Notes under the pieces: generated by a model | Told to the model about the DNA's origin: nothing | Databases searched by the model: none | What the model saw: only the letters and a program-made list of their open reading frames with translations | Assembly: GCF_000026985.1 (NCBI RefSeq) | Contig: NC_017390.1 | Location: 2,607,284 to 2,669,710, forward strand | Reading direction: 5' to 3' | Length of the DNA: 62,427 nt | Origin: Erwinia pyrifoliae DSM 12163 | GTDB lineage: Bacteria; Pseudomonadota; Gammaproteobacteria; Enterobacterales; Enterobacteriaceae | Position numbers and translations under genes: made by a program | In this document: positions 26,207 to 36,296 of the stretch, one piece after another | Layout of the letters: the number at the start of each line of letters is the position of its first letter | Numbering within the stretch: position 1 is the first letter of the stretch

Positions 26207-27946
26207 ATGCACACTTCCCAAACCGCAAGACAAAAACTGATTGCTGAACTCGGCCGTATCGTTGGCCGCAACCATCTGTTAACCGCACCAGAAAAAACTG
26301 AACGTTACCGCAAAGGCTTTCGTTCGGGCGAAGGTGACGCGCTGGGCGTGGTATTTCCCGGCTGTTTACTGGAGCAGTGGCGCGTCCTGCAGGCCTGCGT
26401 CGTCGCCGATGTGATTATCCTGATGCAGGCGGCCAACACCGGGCTGACCGAAGGATCGACGCCCAACGGCAATGATTATCCGCGCGACATCGTGATTATC
26501 AGCACCCTTCGTATGGATAAAATCCAGCTGCTGGACGAGGGCAAACAGGTGCTGGCATTTCCCGGCAGTACCCTGTATCAGCTGGAAAAAGCCCTTAAGC
26601 CGCTCGGGCGCGAGCCGCATTCGGTGATCGGTTCGTCCTGTATTGGCGCGTCGGTGCTGGGCGGCATATGCAATAACTCGGGGGGTTCGCTGGTCAAACG
26701 CGGCCCGGCTTATACCGAGATGGCGCTGTACGCACAGATTGATGCCAACGGTAAATTGCAGCTGGTCAATCATCTGGGGATCAATCTCGGCAGCACGCCG
26801 GAACAGATTCTCGGCAAGCTGGATGATGACAGCTGGCAGCCTGCTGACGTCCGGCATGACCAGCGTCACGCCTCCGACCCGGACTATGCCGAACGGGTAC
26901 GCGATGTTGATGCCGATACGCCGTCGCGCTTTAACGCTGATGCACGCCGCCTGTTTGAAGCCTCCGGCTGCGCCGGCAAGCTGGCGCTATTTGCCGTGCG
27001 CCTTGACACATTTGCCAGCGAAAGCGCCCAGCAGGTGTTCTATATCGGCACCAACGACACGGCGGTGCTCGGCCAGCTGCGCCGTCATATGCTGTCCAGC
27101 TTTACCAACCTGCCGGTGGCCGGGGAGTATATGCACCGCGATATTTTTGATATTGCGGAGACCTACGGTAAAGATACCTTTGTGATGATCGATAAGCTCG
27201 GCACCGATAAAATGCCGCTGTTCTTTACCTTGAAGGGACGAATGGATGCGCTGCTGGCACGCGTGAAATGGCTGAAGCCCCACTTTAGCGACCGCCTGTT
27301 ACAGAAGCTGGCCGCGCTGCTGCCCGCGCATCTGCCGCCGCGTATGAAGCAGTACCGCGACCGCTTTGAACACCACCTGATGCTAAAGATGTCCGGCGAC
27401 GGCGTGGCGGAAGCGCGCGCGTATCTGCAGACGTTTTTCCGGCAGACACAGGGCGAGTTTTTCGAATGTGAAGGCAAAGAAGGTGCGCATGCCTTTTTGC
27501 ATCGCTTTGCCGCCGCCGGTGCGGCGGTGCGCTATCATGCGGTGCACCATGATGCAGTCGAAGATATTCTGGCGCTGGATATCGCGCTGAGGCGCAATGA
27601 CCGCAACTGGTTTGAGCAATTACCGCCGGAGTTCGACGGCGCGCTCACTCATCGCCTGTATTACGGCCACTTCCTGTGCCACGTTTTCCATCAGGATTAT
27701 ATTGTGAAAAAAGGGGTGGATGTGCACGCGCTGAAGGAGAAGATGCTGGCCATCCTGGAGGCGCGCGGGGCGGAATATCCGGCCGAGCATAACGTGGGGC
27801 ATCTGTATCAGGCCAGGCCGCAGCTGAAGGCTTTTTACCAACGGCTCGATCCGACCAACAGTTTCAACCCCGGCATTGGTAAAACCACGCGGGCCAAACA
27901 CTGGGCTGACTGCGACTGCGGCAACCAGGTTGCCGGGCGGGGATGA
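26207..27946 (+). CDS. dld: quinone-dependent D-lactate dehydrogenase Dld
   Basis: Dld is a peripheral inner-membrane flavoprotein that oxidises D-lactate to pyruvate and passes electrons to quinone. The 579-residue protein has an N-terminal FAD-binding type 4 domain (ANTGLTEGSTPNG near 76-88, GSSCIGASVLGGICNNSGG near 142-160) and the C-terminal membrane-binding domain. Length is about eight residues over the E. coli protein. It faces bglX across 189 bases and converges on the MscS-type gene. Confidence 0.95.
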   Translation: MHTSQTARQKLIAELGRIVGRNHLLTAPEKTERYRKGFRSGEGDALGVVFPGCLLEQWRVLQACVVADVIILMQAANTGLTEGSTPNGNDYPRDIVIISTLRMDKIQLLDEGKQVLAFPGSTLYQLEKALKPLGREPHSVIGSSCIGASVLGGICNNSGGSLVKRGPAYTEMALYAQIDANGKLQLVNHLGINLGSTPEQILGKLDDDSWQPADVRHDQRHASDPDYAERVRDVDADTPSRFNADARRLFEASGCAGKLALFAVRLDTFASESAQQVFYIGTNDTAVLGQLRRHMLSSFTNLPVAGEYMHRDIFDIAETYGKDTFVMIDKLGTDKMPLFFTLKGRMDALLARVKWLKPHFSDRLLQKLAALLPAHLPPRMKQYRDRFEHHLMLKMSGDGVAEARAYLQTFFRQTQGEFFECEGKEGAHAFLHRFAAAGAAVRYHAVHHDAVEDILALDIALRRNDRNWFEQLPPEFDGALTHRLYYGHFLCHVFHQDYIVKKGVDVHALKEKMLAILEARGAEYPAEHNVGHLYQARPQLKAFYQRLDPTNSFNPGIGKTTRAKHWADCDCGNQVAGRG

Positions 27947-27981
27947 GCTATCCGCCCGCTAAAGGCTAACCTCACCTGATG

Positions 27982-30417
27982 CTACTCTTGCGGTGCCTCT
28001 TTTAACGCCAGCTGCTCATCCTTACGTTCAATGATCATGGTTTGCGGCGTCGACAGCACGACGCCTTCTTTACGCAGCCGGGTCAGGATATCAAACAGCA
28101 GATCGCTTTTCACACTGCTCACCTGGCGCGGGCTGGCAACGTTGCCGGTGACCGCCAGCACGATGCCGCTGCTGGTCAAATCCTTAAATGACACCGATGG
28201 CTCCGGTGTTTCCAGCACGCACTCGTTTTCGATATACACATCCAACAGCAGTTGGCGCACCCGTTCAGGATCGATATCCAGCGGGAAGGTCAGGGTAACG
28301 ATCACCACCCCCTGGGCGTTGCCCATAGTGGCGTTACGCACGTTCTGCGAAATAAACTGTGAGTTAGGCACAATCACCGTCGACTTATCACCCAGCTGGA
28401 TCTCGGTAGCACGCACGTTAATTCGGCGGATATCCCCTTCAATGCCGCTAATGCTCACCAGATCGCCGACTTTTACCGGGCGTTCGGTCAGCAGGATCAG
28501 ACCGGAAATAAAGTTCTTCACGATCTCCTGTAAGCCAAAACCGATACCCACCGACAGCGCGCTGACAATCCACGCCAGCTTGTTCCACTGCAGGCCCATA
28601 ATTGACAGCGTCATCAGGACAACCAGCACAAAACCAATATTGCTGAACAGAGTGATGAGCGATACGCGCATCCCGATGTCCATCGTGGTTTTAGGCAGAA
28701 AATCATGCTCCAGCCAGCGCTTCACCGAGCGCAGCGCCCAGATACCAACCACCATACAAACCAGCGCATTCACCATATGCGCCGGGACGATATTCAGCGA
28801 TTCCAGCCCTTTACCACCCCAGAATTCGATGGCTTTCTGCACCAACTCGATGGGCGTTGAACTGCCAAATGTGCCGTTGAGCAGCGCCAGGGCCACTACC
28901 AGCACCAGCAGGGTTTTGCCCAGCGCACCAAGCAGCGCAGCGACCTGGCCCAGATGACGCTCATCGATATTAAGCGAGCTTTGAATGCGTTTGCCGCTGG
29001 CGCTGGTGGGGGAAAACAGGCTCTCTGTGGCATCCGCCAACAGCTGGCTGCAAATATAGAAAGAACCGAAGACGATGCCCATCCATACCAGCTCATAACT
29101 CAGGAAGCGCGCCAGAGTGATATAACCGATGGCCAGTGCAATCATAATCGCCACGCCGATCAACGTCAGCGCCATCTGAATCAGCCCGACCAGCGTCGAT
29201 TTCGCCTCGGGCTGATGCCCTTCCAGCAGCATACGACGGCGTACGCGATTGGTACGCATGCTGATGGACAGCGCAGTCGCGCCAATTAATAGCGCGGTCA
29301 TGCCGTTGGCGAAGATGGTGGTGCCCACGCTGGTGTTCACGCTGCTGTTAACCGTTTCTACCGTCTGGAAGATAAACACCAGCGCTGCGGTCAAAGGCGG
29401 GTACGGTTTTAACGCCAGCGCGACCTCATTAGAAATGGTGGGCAGACGCCATGACGGGCGGCGGGTAGAGAGGAAAGCTCGCCCTAATCCGGCTATCAGC
29501 CCGCAGATAACGCTTTGGCCCACCAGCCGGTCGGCAAAGACGCGCACGTCATCCACCACTTCATCGGGGCGGGTAAAGGCCAGATCGATGAAGTTAAACG
29601 CCAGTGCCACAGCGGCCAGCGTGGTAAGGGCGGTGGCCGCAGCAAGGAAACTGCGGCGCAGACGGCCCTCCGGCAGATGATGAATGCCCACCCAGGCAAG
29701 AAATTCTTCCAGATAACGGCGACCCAGCGTGGCCACCAGCATCGCCGCCAGCACCCAGACGATGGTGCCAAAGCGCCAGTCTGGCTGCCAGGCAAGTGCC
29801 GCAGTCGCGCTCAGTTCATCGCTAAAAGCACTGATTTTGTCGCGGTCATCGCTTTGGCTGTTCAACAACGGCGCCCAGAAGTGCGTGCCGAAGATACTGC
29901 CGGCATTCAGCGCCAGCTGGGTTTTCAGCGCATCGCGCCGGAGGTTGGCAATCTGCGCCGAGAGATTGATCGCACCGTTTTTAATCGCTTCGGCCTGCTT
30001 GATCTGATCGTCCATTTTGGCTTTCTGGCTTTCCAGCCGGCTGCGCTTGCTGGTCACCTCGGCGGTCTCTTTGACGCCGCTGCCCGCCTGCGGAGCCGGG
30101 CCGAGCACCGCCAGCTGGGCATGCAGCTGGGCGCGCTGCGGTATAAGGCTCTGCATCAGGGTATCGGCATCGCCAGAAAGCTCCAGCGCCATATCGTTGA
30201 GTTCATTCAGCCGGCTGGCGTTGGTTTCCGCTGAAACCCGCTGCTTGATATTGTCCAGCACCTTCTGCATTTTCGGCAGCTCGGCAACAACATTGACCTT
30301 ATGCGGCGCATCGCCATTTTGCTGAATGCTGTCATTCTCTGCCGCCAGCGCCAGCTGGGGTGATAGCGCGACCAAAGCCAGCAGACAGATACGAAGATAA
30401 GTAAACAAGCCAGACAT
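27982..30417 (-). CDS. large MscS family mechanosensitive channel
   Basis: This 811-residue inner-membrane channel has a signal peptide (ending PQLALA), a coiled periplasmic domain (about residues 35-190, DUF3772-like), some ten hydrophobic segments, and a C-terminal MscS domain (FGLQEIVKNFISGLILLTER near 640, VKVGDLVSISGIEGDIRRI near 661). It would release solutes on osmotic downshock. It is longer than YbiO (741) and shorter than MscK and MscM (about 1100), and I do not equate it with any of these. It lies between dld and pbpG, where E. coli has no gene. Confidence 0.88.
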   Translation of the reverse strand: MSGLFTYLRICLLALVALSPQLALAAENDSIQQNGDAPHKVNVVAELPKMQKVLDNIKQRVSAETNASRLNELNDMALELSGDADTLMQSLIPQRAQLHAQLAVLGPAPQAGSGVKETAEVTSKRSRLESQKAKMDDQIKQAEAIKNGAINLSAQIANLRRDALKTQLALNAGSIFGTHFWAPLLNSQSDDRDKISAFSDELSATAALAWQPDWRFGTIVWVLAAMLVATLGRRYLEEFLAWVGIHHLPEGRLRRSFLAAATALTTLAAVALAFNFIDLAFTRPDEVVDDVRVFADRLVGQSVICGLIAGLGRAFLSTRRPSWRLPTISNEVALALKPYPPLTAALVFIFQTVETVNSSVNTSVGTTIFANGMTALLIGATALSISMRTNRVRRRMLLEGHQPEAKSTLVGLIQMALTLIGVAIMIALAIGYITLARFLSYELVWMGIVFGSFYICSQLLADATESLFSPTSASGKRIQSSLNIDERHLGQVAALLGALGKTLLVLVVALALLNGTFGSSTPIELVQKAIEFWGGKGLESLNIVPAHMVNALVCMVVGIWALRSVKRWLEHDFLPKTTMDIGMRVSLITLFSNIGFVLVVLMTLSIMGLQWNKLAWIVSALSVGIGFGLQEIVKNFISGLILLTERPVKVGDLVSISGIEGDIRRINVRATEIQLGDKSTVIVPNSQFISQNVRNATMGNAQGVVIVTLTFPLDIDPERVRQLLLDVYIENECVLETPEPSVSFKDLTSSGIVLAVTGNVASPRQVSSVKSDLLFDILTRLRKEGVVLSTPQTMIIERKDEQLALKEAPQE

Positions 30418-30610
30418 GATCGGGTTCCTGATACCAAGTGCGGTGCCGACAGGGCACCATGAAATTTGCCGGACAGTTTATGCTTTAGCCCTGCACGGCA
30501 CTATAGGATTAGTGATGTAAAGTGACGGCCGCCATCATAAGGATTATCGATACACAACGCCCTGACGGGCGCGCTGCCGGATGCAGCGGGCATGGTAATC
30601 GTCCGGTCGG

Positions 30611-31561
30611 TTACTCAAGCGCGCTGTCGTCGCCCTGTTCAGGGTTTGCTGCCCGTGCAGAGCGGTCTTTTTTATAGTTTAACGCTGCGGGCGGCACCGC
30701 CGAGACCTTGCCGTTTTCCATCCACTGGCGCAGACGACTGGCGTCAGCAAAATGGGTGTACTTGCCGAATGCGTCCAGCACCACCAGTGAGACCGGGCGC
30801 TGATTAATCACCGTGCGCATCACCAGGCAGTGTCCCGCTTCGTTGGTGAAGCCGGTTTTCGTTAGCTGAATATTCCAGTCAGGGCGATACACCAGATGGT
30901 TAGTGTTGCGGAATGGCAGGGTGTAATTCGGGCTACGGAAGCTGGCCATATCCTCATGGGTGGTGCTCAGTTGGCCTATCAACGGGTAACGCTTCGTCGC
31001 CTGCAACAGCTTACTGAGGTCGCGAGCGGTGGAGACGTTGTCAATCGACAGTCCGGTTGGCTCCACGTAGCGGGTATGGCTCATGCCCAGCGCACGCGCT
31101 TTGGCATTCATTGCGCGGATAAAGGCGTCGTAGCCGCCGGGATAATGGTGCGCCAGGCTGGCAGCCGCGCGGTTTTCCGACGACATCAGCGCCAGCAGCA
31201 TCATGTTTTTGCGGCTTAGCTCACTGTTTAGCCGCACGCGTGAATAGATGCCACGCATCTGTGGCGTATGGCTGATATCCACTTTGAGCATCTCATCGAG
31301 CGGCAGATGCGCATCCAGCGTCACCATCACCGTCATCAACTTGGTGATGGAGGCAATGGGACGCACCCGATCCGGGTGGCTTTCGTAGATCACTTTATTG
31401 CTGTTCAGATCGACGATCATCGCGCTTCCCGAAGCAATGGCCGGCCGGGCAGCGCTGCTAACTTCAGGCTGGTGAGCGCGGGCAGCGGCCTGACCCATCA
31501 GGTACGGTATGGAGAACAGCAGGGTCAAACTAAGCAGGGATAAACGAATTTTTGCAGGCAT
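30611..31561 (-). CDS. pbpG: D-alanyl-D-alanine endopeptidase PBP7
   Basis: PBP7 cuts D-Ala-mDAP cross-links in murein. The 316-residue protein has a signal peptide, the nucleophile serine in SITK (71-74), the SSEN motif near 130 and the KTG motif in [12 protein letters not shown] near 235. All three catalytic motifs are intact. It keeps the pbpG-dld neighbourhood of E. coli apart from the inserted channel gene. Confidence 0.93.
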   Translation of the reverse strand: MPAKIRLSLLSLTLLFSIPYLMGQAAARAHQPEVSSAARPAIASGSAMIVDLNSNKVIYESHPDRVRPIASITKLMTVMVTLDAHLPLDEMLKVDISHTPQMRGIYSRVRLNSELSRKNMMLLALMSSENRAAASLAHHYPGGYDAFIRAMNAKARALGMSHTRYVEPTGLSIDNVSTARDLSKLLQATKRYPLIGQLSTTHEDMASFRSPNYTLPFRNTNHLVYRPDWNIQLTKTGFTNEAGHCLVMRTVINQRPVSLVVLDAFGKYTHFADASRLRQWMENGKVSAVPPAALNYKKDRSARAANPEQGDDSALE

Positions 31562-31704
31562 CAGTGAAAACTTAACGGCTGGTTATTCAGGTGTGGGGGC
31601 CACACGCCGCTTCCCGTCAGGAGTACGGGGGCTGGCTCCGGCATAATAAGCTGTTGCACCAGAATTTTCCTACAGAATATTCGTTTCACCACGTTAATGA
31701 AAAC

Positions 31705-31724
31705 ACCGCCGGTTACCCGGCGGT
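31705..31724 (-). terminator. rho-independent terminator after yohC
   Basis: ACCGCCGG and CCGGCGGT form a perfect eight-base-pair stem with a four-base loop, eight bases past the yohC stop. Read on the minus strand it is followed by TGTTTTCATT. Confidence 0.75.
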
Positions 31725-31732
31725 GCGGGCGG

Positions 31733-32320
31733 TCAGAACAGCTTGAAACCATAGCCCCAAAGCAGCACTGTTAACGCCAGTAACACTTCAAGCACCAGCA
31801 CACCGATAGCCAGAGTGGAACCCGAAAAACGCAGGCTCTCTTCGCGGTCGATATTCAGAAACAGCGGAATGCCAACAAACAGCAGATAGCCGGTATAAAC
31901 CAGCGCCAGCGTACCCACCAGCGCGCACAACCACACCAGCGGATAGAGCGCTACCAGCCCGCTAAGGAACATCGGCGTGGCCACATAACCGGCAAATACC
32001 CGGCAGCTGGCAAGCGTTGGACGCTGTGGATAGTCACGCGCCATCCACCAGATGACTCGGCCCATTACCGCCACGCCGACCAGCATCAGCGCGTAGAAGA
32101 AAACAGCCAGGGTGAAAGCCGTGGATAAAGACAGCATAATCGCGGGTTGGTCGCTGGCTCGCCAGCCAAACTGGGTGGTGCCGATAAAGGCGCAAAGCAC
32201 CGGGATCAAAGCCATCAGCAATACGTGATGCGTATAGTGGTGAGAGAGAGATTCGTTCTCCTGCCTGATGTCGCGCATCTCACGGCCGGGATGCGCAAGA
32301 AGTCCCCATACATGGTTCAT
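31733..32320 (-). CDS. yohC: YohC, Yip1 family inner-membrane protein
   Basis: A 195-residue membrane protein with five to six hydrophobic helices and the typical N-terminus MNHVWGLLAHPGREMRDIR of the bacterial Yip1 domain family. Function is unknown. It lies next to pbpG as in E. coli, and is divergent from yohD. Confidence 0.9.
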   Translation of the reverse strand: MNHVWGLLAHPGREMRDIRQENESLSHHYTHHVLLMALIPVLCAFIGTTQFGWRASDQPAIMLSLSTAFTLAVFFYALMLVGVAVMGRVIWWMARDYPQRPTLASCRVFAGYVATPMFLSGLVALYPLVWLCALVGTLALVYTGYLLFVGIPLFLNIDREESLRFSGSTLAIGVLVLEVLLALTVLLWGYGFKLF

Positions 32321-32536
32321 ATCTTCACTCCTCTGAACATTGGACCGCCAGCTGGCAACCTCCCGGGCGGCATCTGTTTAAGTATAAGTGCCCCTGAACG
32401 ATTTGTGGCTAATTCGCTGCAAGCAGTGATAAATGGCTCAATTTTCGACCAAAATAAACCCAGCCCGGCATCAAATCCGGCAATCGGTGATAAAGGCGTT
32501 AAACTTACCCGTTGGTAAACAAAAAGGAGTGGTGCT

Positions 32537-33103
32537 TTGCACATTGACGTTAATACGCTGATTGCCCAGTACGGCTACTGGGCGCTATTTATCGGTTGCC
32601 TGGCCGAAGGGGAAACCTTTACGCTGTTGGGCGGCGTGGCCGCGCATGAAGGACTGTTGCACTATGGTGGGGTGATTCTGGCAGCCATGTGCGGCGGCAT
32701 ACTCGGTGACTGCGCGCTGTTCTTTATCGGTCGGCACTTCGGGGAGACTATCCTGCAACGCTTTAACAAGCATCGCCAGCATATTGCCCGTGCCAATCGG
32801 CTGATCCGCAACAGGCCGGTGCTGTTTGTGATTGGTGTGCGCTTTATGTACGGCCTGCGCATCGTCGGGCCGATCATTATCGGTGCCAGCAAGCTCTCTC
32901 CACGCCAGTTCCTGCTGTGTAACCTGACCGGTGCGGCGCTGTGGGCCACTCTTTTTGTTACGCTCGGCTATCTTGCCGGTCAGATGATTGCCCCCTGGCT
33001 TCATCAGCTGGAGCAGTACCTGAAGCCGCTTTTCTGGCTGTTGCTGATCCTGGCGGTGGTATGGGGCATTCGTATTGCCATCAAGAAGCGTGCAAAATCG
33101 TAG
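32537..33103 (+). CDS. yohD: YohD, DedA family membrane protein
   Basis: DedA proteins are inner-membrane proteins needed for envelope integrity, and some members recycle undecaprenyl or phospholipid carriers. The 188-residue protein has about four to five helices, the GCLAEGETFTLLGG segment near 20-33 and the conserved RFMYGLRIVGP near 105. The start codon is TTG at 32537, supported by AAAGGAG eight bases upstream and alignment with the E. coli N-terminus DLNTLISQYGY. Confidence 0.92.
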   Translation: MHIDVNTLIAQYGYWALFIGCLAEGETFTLLGGVAAHEGLLHYGGVILAAMCGGILGDCALFFIGRHFGETILQRFNKHRQHIARANRLIRNRPVLFVIGVRFMYGLRIVGPIIIGASKLSPRQFLLCNLTGAALWATLFVTLGYLAGQMIAPWLHQLEQYLKPLFWLLLILAVVWGIRIAIKKRAKS

Positions 33104-33204
33104 CAGCGCCATTGATTGAGCGCTAACGGGCGACGGCGATCAGGTTTTTGCCTGGCGATAACTGGCCGGCGTCACGCTGTTGATTAAGCGGCTATTGTTA
33201 AACA

Positions 33205-33915
33205 ATGAAAAAAGCGAAACGAGCGATTGAAGACCACGGTGCGATTGGCGATTTGCGTACCTGTGCGCTGGTCACCAACGGCCGCTCCATCGACTATTTC
33301 TGCTGGCCGAATCTGGACAGCCCACCGGTATTCAGCGCACTGCTGGACAGTGACGACGCTGGCGTATTCAGCCTGTGCTCCGACTGGCCCGACGCGCGCC
33401 GGATGCAGCGCTGTCTGCCTGACAGCAATATCCTGCAAACCCGCTGGCTGCACCAGGACGGCGTGGTTGAGTTGACTGACTATATGCCGGTTTGTCAGCA
33501 GAATGGGGCTTTGCCGCGCATTATTCGCCGGGTTAAGGTGGTTCACGGCAGCGCCTCGATCCCACTGCGTTGCGCCCCGGTGCATGATTATGCCGGCGCA
33601 GCAACTAAGCGAACCTGGTCAGCGACGGCATGGTGCGGCGCTACGATGTTGCAGAGACCCCGGCCGACGGGTTGCAGGGGGAAGAAGGTGCTTTCGCCGC
33701 CTGCTCCTTTTGGTACGTCGAATGCCTGGCGCGTGCCGGACGCCTTGATGAAGCCCGTTTTGAGTTCAAAATCCTGCCTGGCTATGGCAACCCGCCCGGT
33801 CTTTACGCCGAACAGTTTGCCCCTCACGGGCGCGCGCTGGGAAATACCCCACAGGCGCTGATGCACCTGGCCTTTATCAGCGCGGCGTTTTTCCTCGACC
33901 GTAGGCTCAGTGGCG
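33205..33915 (+). pseudogene. glycoside hydrolase family 15 pseudogene, internal deletion
   Basis: The 5' part (33205-33600) starts normally with MKKAKRAIEDHGAIGDLRTC and the GH15 signature SIDYFCWPNLDSPPVFSALL. The 3' part, in a shifted frame from about 33610, reads GMVRRYDVAETPADGLQGEE, then AFAACSFWYVECLARAGRLD, and ends with HLAFISAAFFLDRR, the normal C-terminal signature. About 350 residues of the roughly 600-residue family, including the catalytic barrel core, are missing between them. The product would have been a glucoamylase or trehalase-like enzyme. Confidence 0.85.
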
Positions 33916-34172
33916 CGGAGCCGTTATGGCAACCCTCAACGAACAAATACCGCCAGCCAAATGGTGGTACACTGTTGTTAATCGTAAAGATAGTTCTGTA
34001 GCAATAAATGCTGGTTTCCTCAAAGGCTATTATGCCCATATAATGCGCAGCCGGTCATATACGTTAAACTTCAGGCTGCAGTCACGTTGGCTGCACCCCG
34101 AAGGTTTCGGCTTCAGTTGACCAGTATTGGGTCGTTTATCAACAGTCTACATGGCGCTACACCTGAATTAAT

Positions 34173-35261
34173 ATGAAAACAAGTCTCCGTGCGTTCGTCA
34201 CCCTGATCCTCACCGCAGCGGCGTTAAGCCACTCGGCCTTCGCTGTGGTTTACCCTCTTCCGGCCGCTAACAGCCGCCTGACCGGGGAAAACCTTGAAAT
34301 GACCATTCCGCAAGACAGTAAACTTCCGCTGGAAGCTTTCGCGGCTCAATACCAGATGGGTCTGAGCAACATGATGGAAGCTAACCCAGGCATTGATGTC
34401 TATCTGCCTAAAGCCGGCAGCAAACTGATTATTCCTCATCAGCTGCTGCTGCCTGACGCCCCGCGCGAAGGCATTGTGATTAACAGCGCAGAGATGCGCC
34501 TGTACTACTACCCGAAAGGCAGTAAAACCGTGGTGGTGCTGCCCATCGGTATCGGTGAACTGGGTAAGGATACGCCAATCAACTGGACGACCACCGTTCA
34601 GCGTAAAAAAGATGGCCCGACCTGGACGCCAACCAAGAAAATGCATGAAGAGTACGCCGCACGCGGAGAATCTCTGCCAGAAGTGTTCCCGGCTGGCCCG
34701 GACAATCCGATGGGCCTGTACGCGCTGTACATCGGTCGTCTGTATGCCATCCACGGCACCAATGCCAACTTTGGTATCGGCCTGCGCGTCAGTCACGGCT
34801 GTGTGCGCCTGCGAGCGGAAGATATTAAATGGCTGTTTAGCAATGTGCCGGTCGGCACCCGCGTGCAGTTTATCGATCAGCCGGTTAAAGCCTCGGCAGA
34901 ACCGGACGGTTCACGCTATGTCGAGGTTCACAACCCGCTGTCGCAAACCCAGGAGCAGTTCGCCTCCCGCGATCCGGTGCCGCTGACGCTGAGCGATGCA
35001 GTCAACAAAGTGGTCTCCGATGCCAGCGTGAACAGCGCAAGTATGGACGCCGCGCTCAAGATGCGTTCAGGTATGCCGGTGAAGGTTAACGGTGAGGCGG
35101 ATGAGCAGGCTGCAAAACCGGTTACCGTAACGGAGCAGGAAGGTGCGCAGCCTGATACTTCAGCCGCTTCGCCTGACAGCAATCAGCCGGCTGCGACGGC
35201 TGGCCAGGATGCGCCAGCGCTAAGCCAGCCTGGCCCGATCTACAGCCAGCCGAAACCCTAG
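34173..35261 (+). CDS. ldtB: L,D-transpeptidase LdtB (YbiS/ErfK family)
   Basis: LdtB links Braun lipoprotein to murein mDAP in the periplasm. The 362-residue precursor has a signal peptide (ending SAFA), an N-terminal LysM-like part, and the YkuD catalytic domain with H194, H208 and the nucleophile C210 in [11 protein letters not shown] then RVSHGCVRL. Similarity to E. coli YbiS is high through [10 protein letters not shown]; the chain then carries some 55 extra residues rich in Ala, Pro, Gln and Ser. About 250 bases of sequence with no recognised gene precede it, after the GH15 relic. Confidence 0.88.
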   Translation: MKTSLRAFVTLILTAAALSHSAFAVVYPLPAANSRLTGENLEMTIPQDSKLPLEAFAAQYQMGLSNMMEANPGIDVYLPKAGSKLIIPHQLLLPDAPREGIVINSAEMRLYYYPKGSKTVVVLPIGIGELGKDTPINWTTTVQRKKDGPTWTPTKKMHEEYAARGESLPEVFPAGPDNPMGLYALYIGRLYAIHGTNANFGIGLRVSHGCVRLRAEDIKWLFSNVPVGTRVQFIDQPVKASAEPDGSRYVEVHNPLSQTQEQFASRDPVPLTLSDAVNKVVSDASVNSASMDAALKMRSGMPVKVNGEADEQAAKPVTVTEQEGAQPDTSAASPDSNQPAATAGQDAPALSQPGPIYSQPKP

Positions 35262-35281
35262 TTTTCCGGGCAAAACAAAAA

Positions 35282-35312
35282 CCCCCGTTCCTCGCGGAAC
35301 GGGGGCTTTTTT
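35282..35312. terminator. bidirectional terminator between ldtB and dusC
   Basis: CCCCCGTTCC and GGAACGGGGG form a perfect ten-base-pair stem with loop TCGC, flanked by an A-run on the left and CTTTTTT on the right. It can end transcription from both convergent genes. Confidence 0.93.
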
Positions 35313-36243
35313 AATCTGCATCAATTACCGCAGCGATCTCACCCGAGGTTTTCAGCGCCCGGACCTGCATAAACAGCTCCGTGGCTTCCTGATACTCCTT
35401 GCGCAAATAGCCGAGCCACTGCTTAATGCGCGCCACATGATATAGCCCGGTATCGCCCTGCTTCTCCAGCCGCACATAGCGCTGTAACAGCTGTACCACC
35501 TGGGGCCACGCCATACGCGGCTCCTTGCATTTAATCACCCGGCTGAGGTTGGGTACGTTCAGCGCTCCACGCCCGATCATCACCGCATCGCAGCCCGTAA
35601 CCGCCATACAATCTTGCGCGCTGTGCCAGTCCCAGATTTCGCCGTTGGCAATCACCGGGATGGTCAAGCGCTGGCGGATCTCACCAATTGCCTGCCAGTT
35701 AATCGCTTCGGCGCGGTAACCGTCTTCTTTAGTACGGCCATGCACCGCCAGTTCGCTCGCCCCGGCCTGCTGCACCGCATCGGCAATTTCAAACTGACGC
35801 GCCCCCGAGTCCCAGCCCAGCCGCACTTTCACCGTCACCGGCAGATGGGCAGGCACGGCTGCGCGCATCGCCTTTGCACCCTGATAGATCAGCTCGGGAT
35901 CTTTGAGCAGGGTCGCTCCCCCGCCGCTGCCGTTAACGGTTTTTGACGGGCAGCCGCAGTTAAGATCGACGCCCCAGGAACCAAGCTCCACCGCGCGGGC
36001 GGCGTTTTCCGCCAGCCATTCGGGATATTGCCCTAATAGCTGAATGCGCACCAGGGTGCCCGACGGCGTGCGGCTGGCATTATCCAGTTCGGGACAGAGT
36101 CGTTGAAAGCATTTCACCGGCAGCAGTGCGTCTACTACGCGTAGAAATTCCGTGATACAGAGATCATAATCGTTGACGTCGGTCAGCAGCTCTCGCACTA
36201 ATGAGTCGAGAACGCCTTCCATCGGGGCAAGTAATACACGCAT
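35311..36243 (-). CDS. dusC: tRNA-dihydrouridine(16) synthase DusC
   Basis: DusC is an FMN enzyme that reduces uridine 16 in tRNA D-loops. The 310-residue protein has the family start [20 protein letters not shown], the catalytic cysteine in [20 protein letters not shown] (near 98) and [11 protein letters not shown] near 168. Length matches E. coli YohI. It is convergent with ldtB. Confidence 0.94.
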   Translation of the reverse strand: MRVLLAPMEGVLDSLVRELLTDVNDYDLCITEFLRVVDALLPVKCFQRLCPELDNASRTPSGTLVRIQLLGQYPEWLAENAARAVELGSWGVDLNCGCPSKTVNGSGGGATLLKDPELIYQGAKAMRAAVPAHLPVTVKVRLGWDSGARQFEIADAVQQAGASELAVHGRTKEDGYRAEAINWQAIGEIRQRLTIPVIANGEIWDWHSAQDCMAVTGCDAVMIGRGALNVPNLSRVIKCKEPRMAWPQVVQLLQRYVRLEKQGDTGLYHVARIKQWLGYLRKEYQEATELFMQVRALKTSGEIAAVIDAD

Positions 36244-36268
36244 GGTAAGCCTGTGGCGGGGGTAACAA

Positions 36269-36288
36269 GGGGAAGCGGGCGCTTCCCC
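36269..36288 (-). terminator. hairpin after rhlE
   Basis: GGGGAAGC and GCTTCCCC pair with a four-base loop between the rhlE stop and the dusC start. On the minus strand it is followed by TTGTTACC, a weak T-tract. Confidence 0.55.
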
Positions 36289-36296
36289 CCGGTTAA

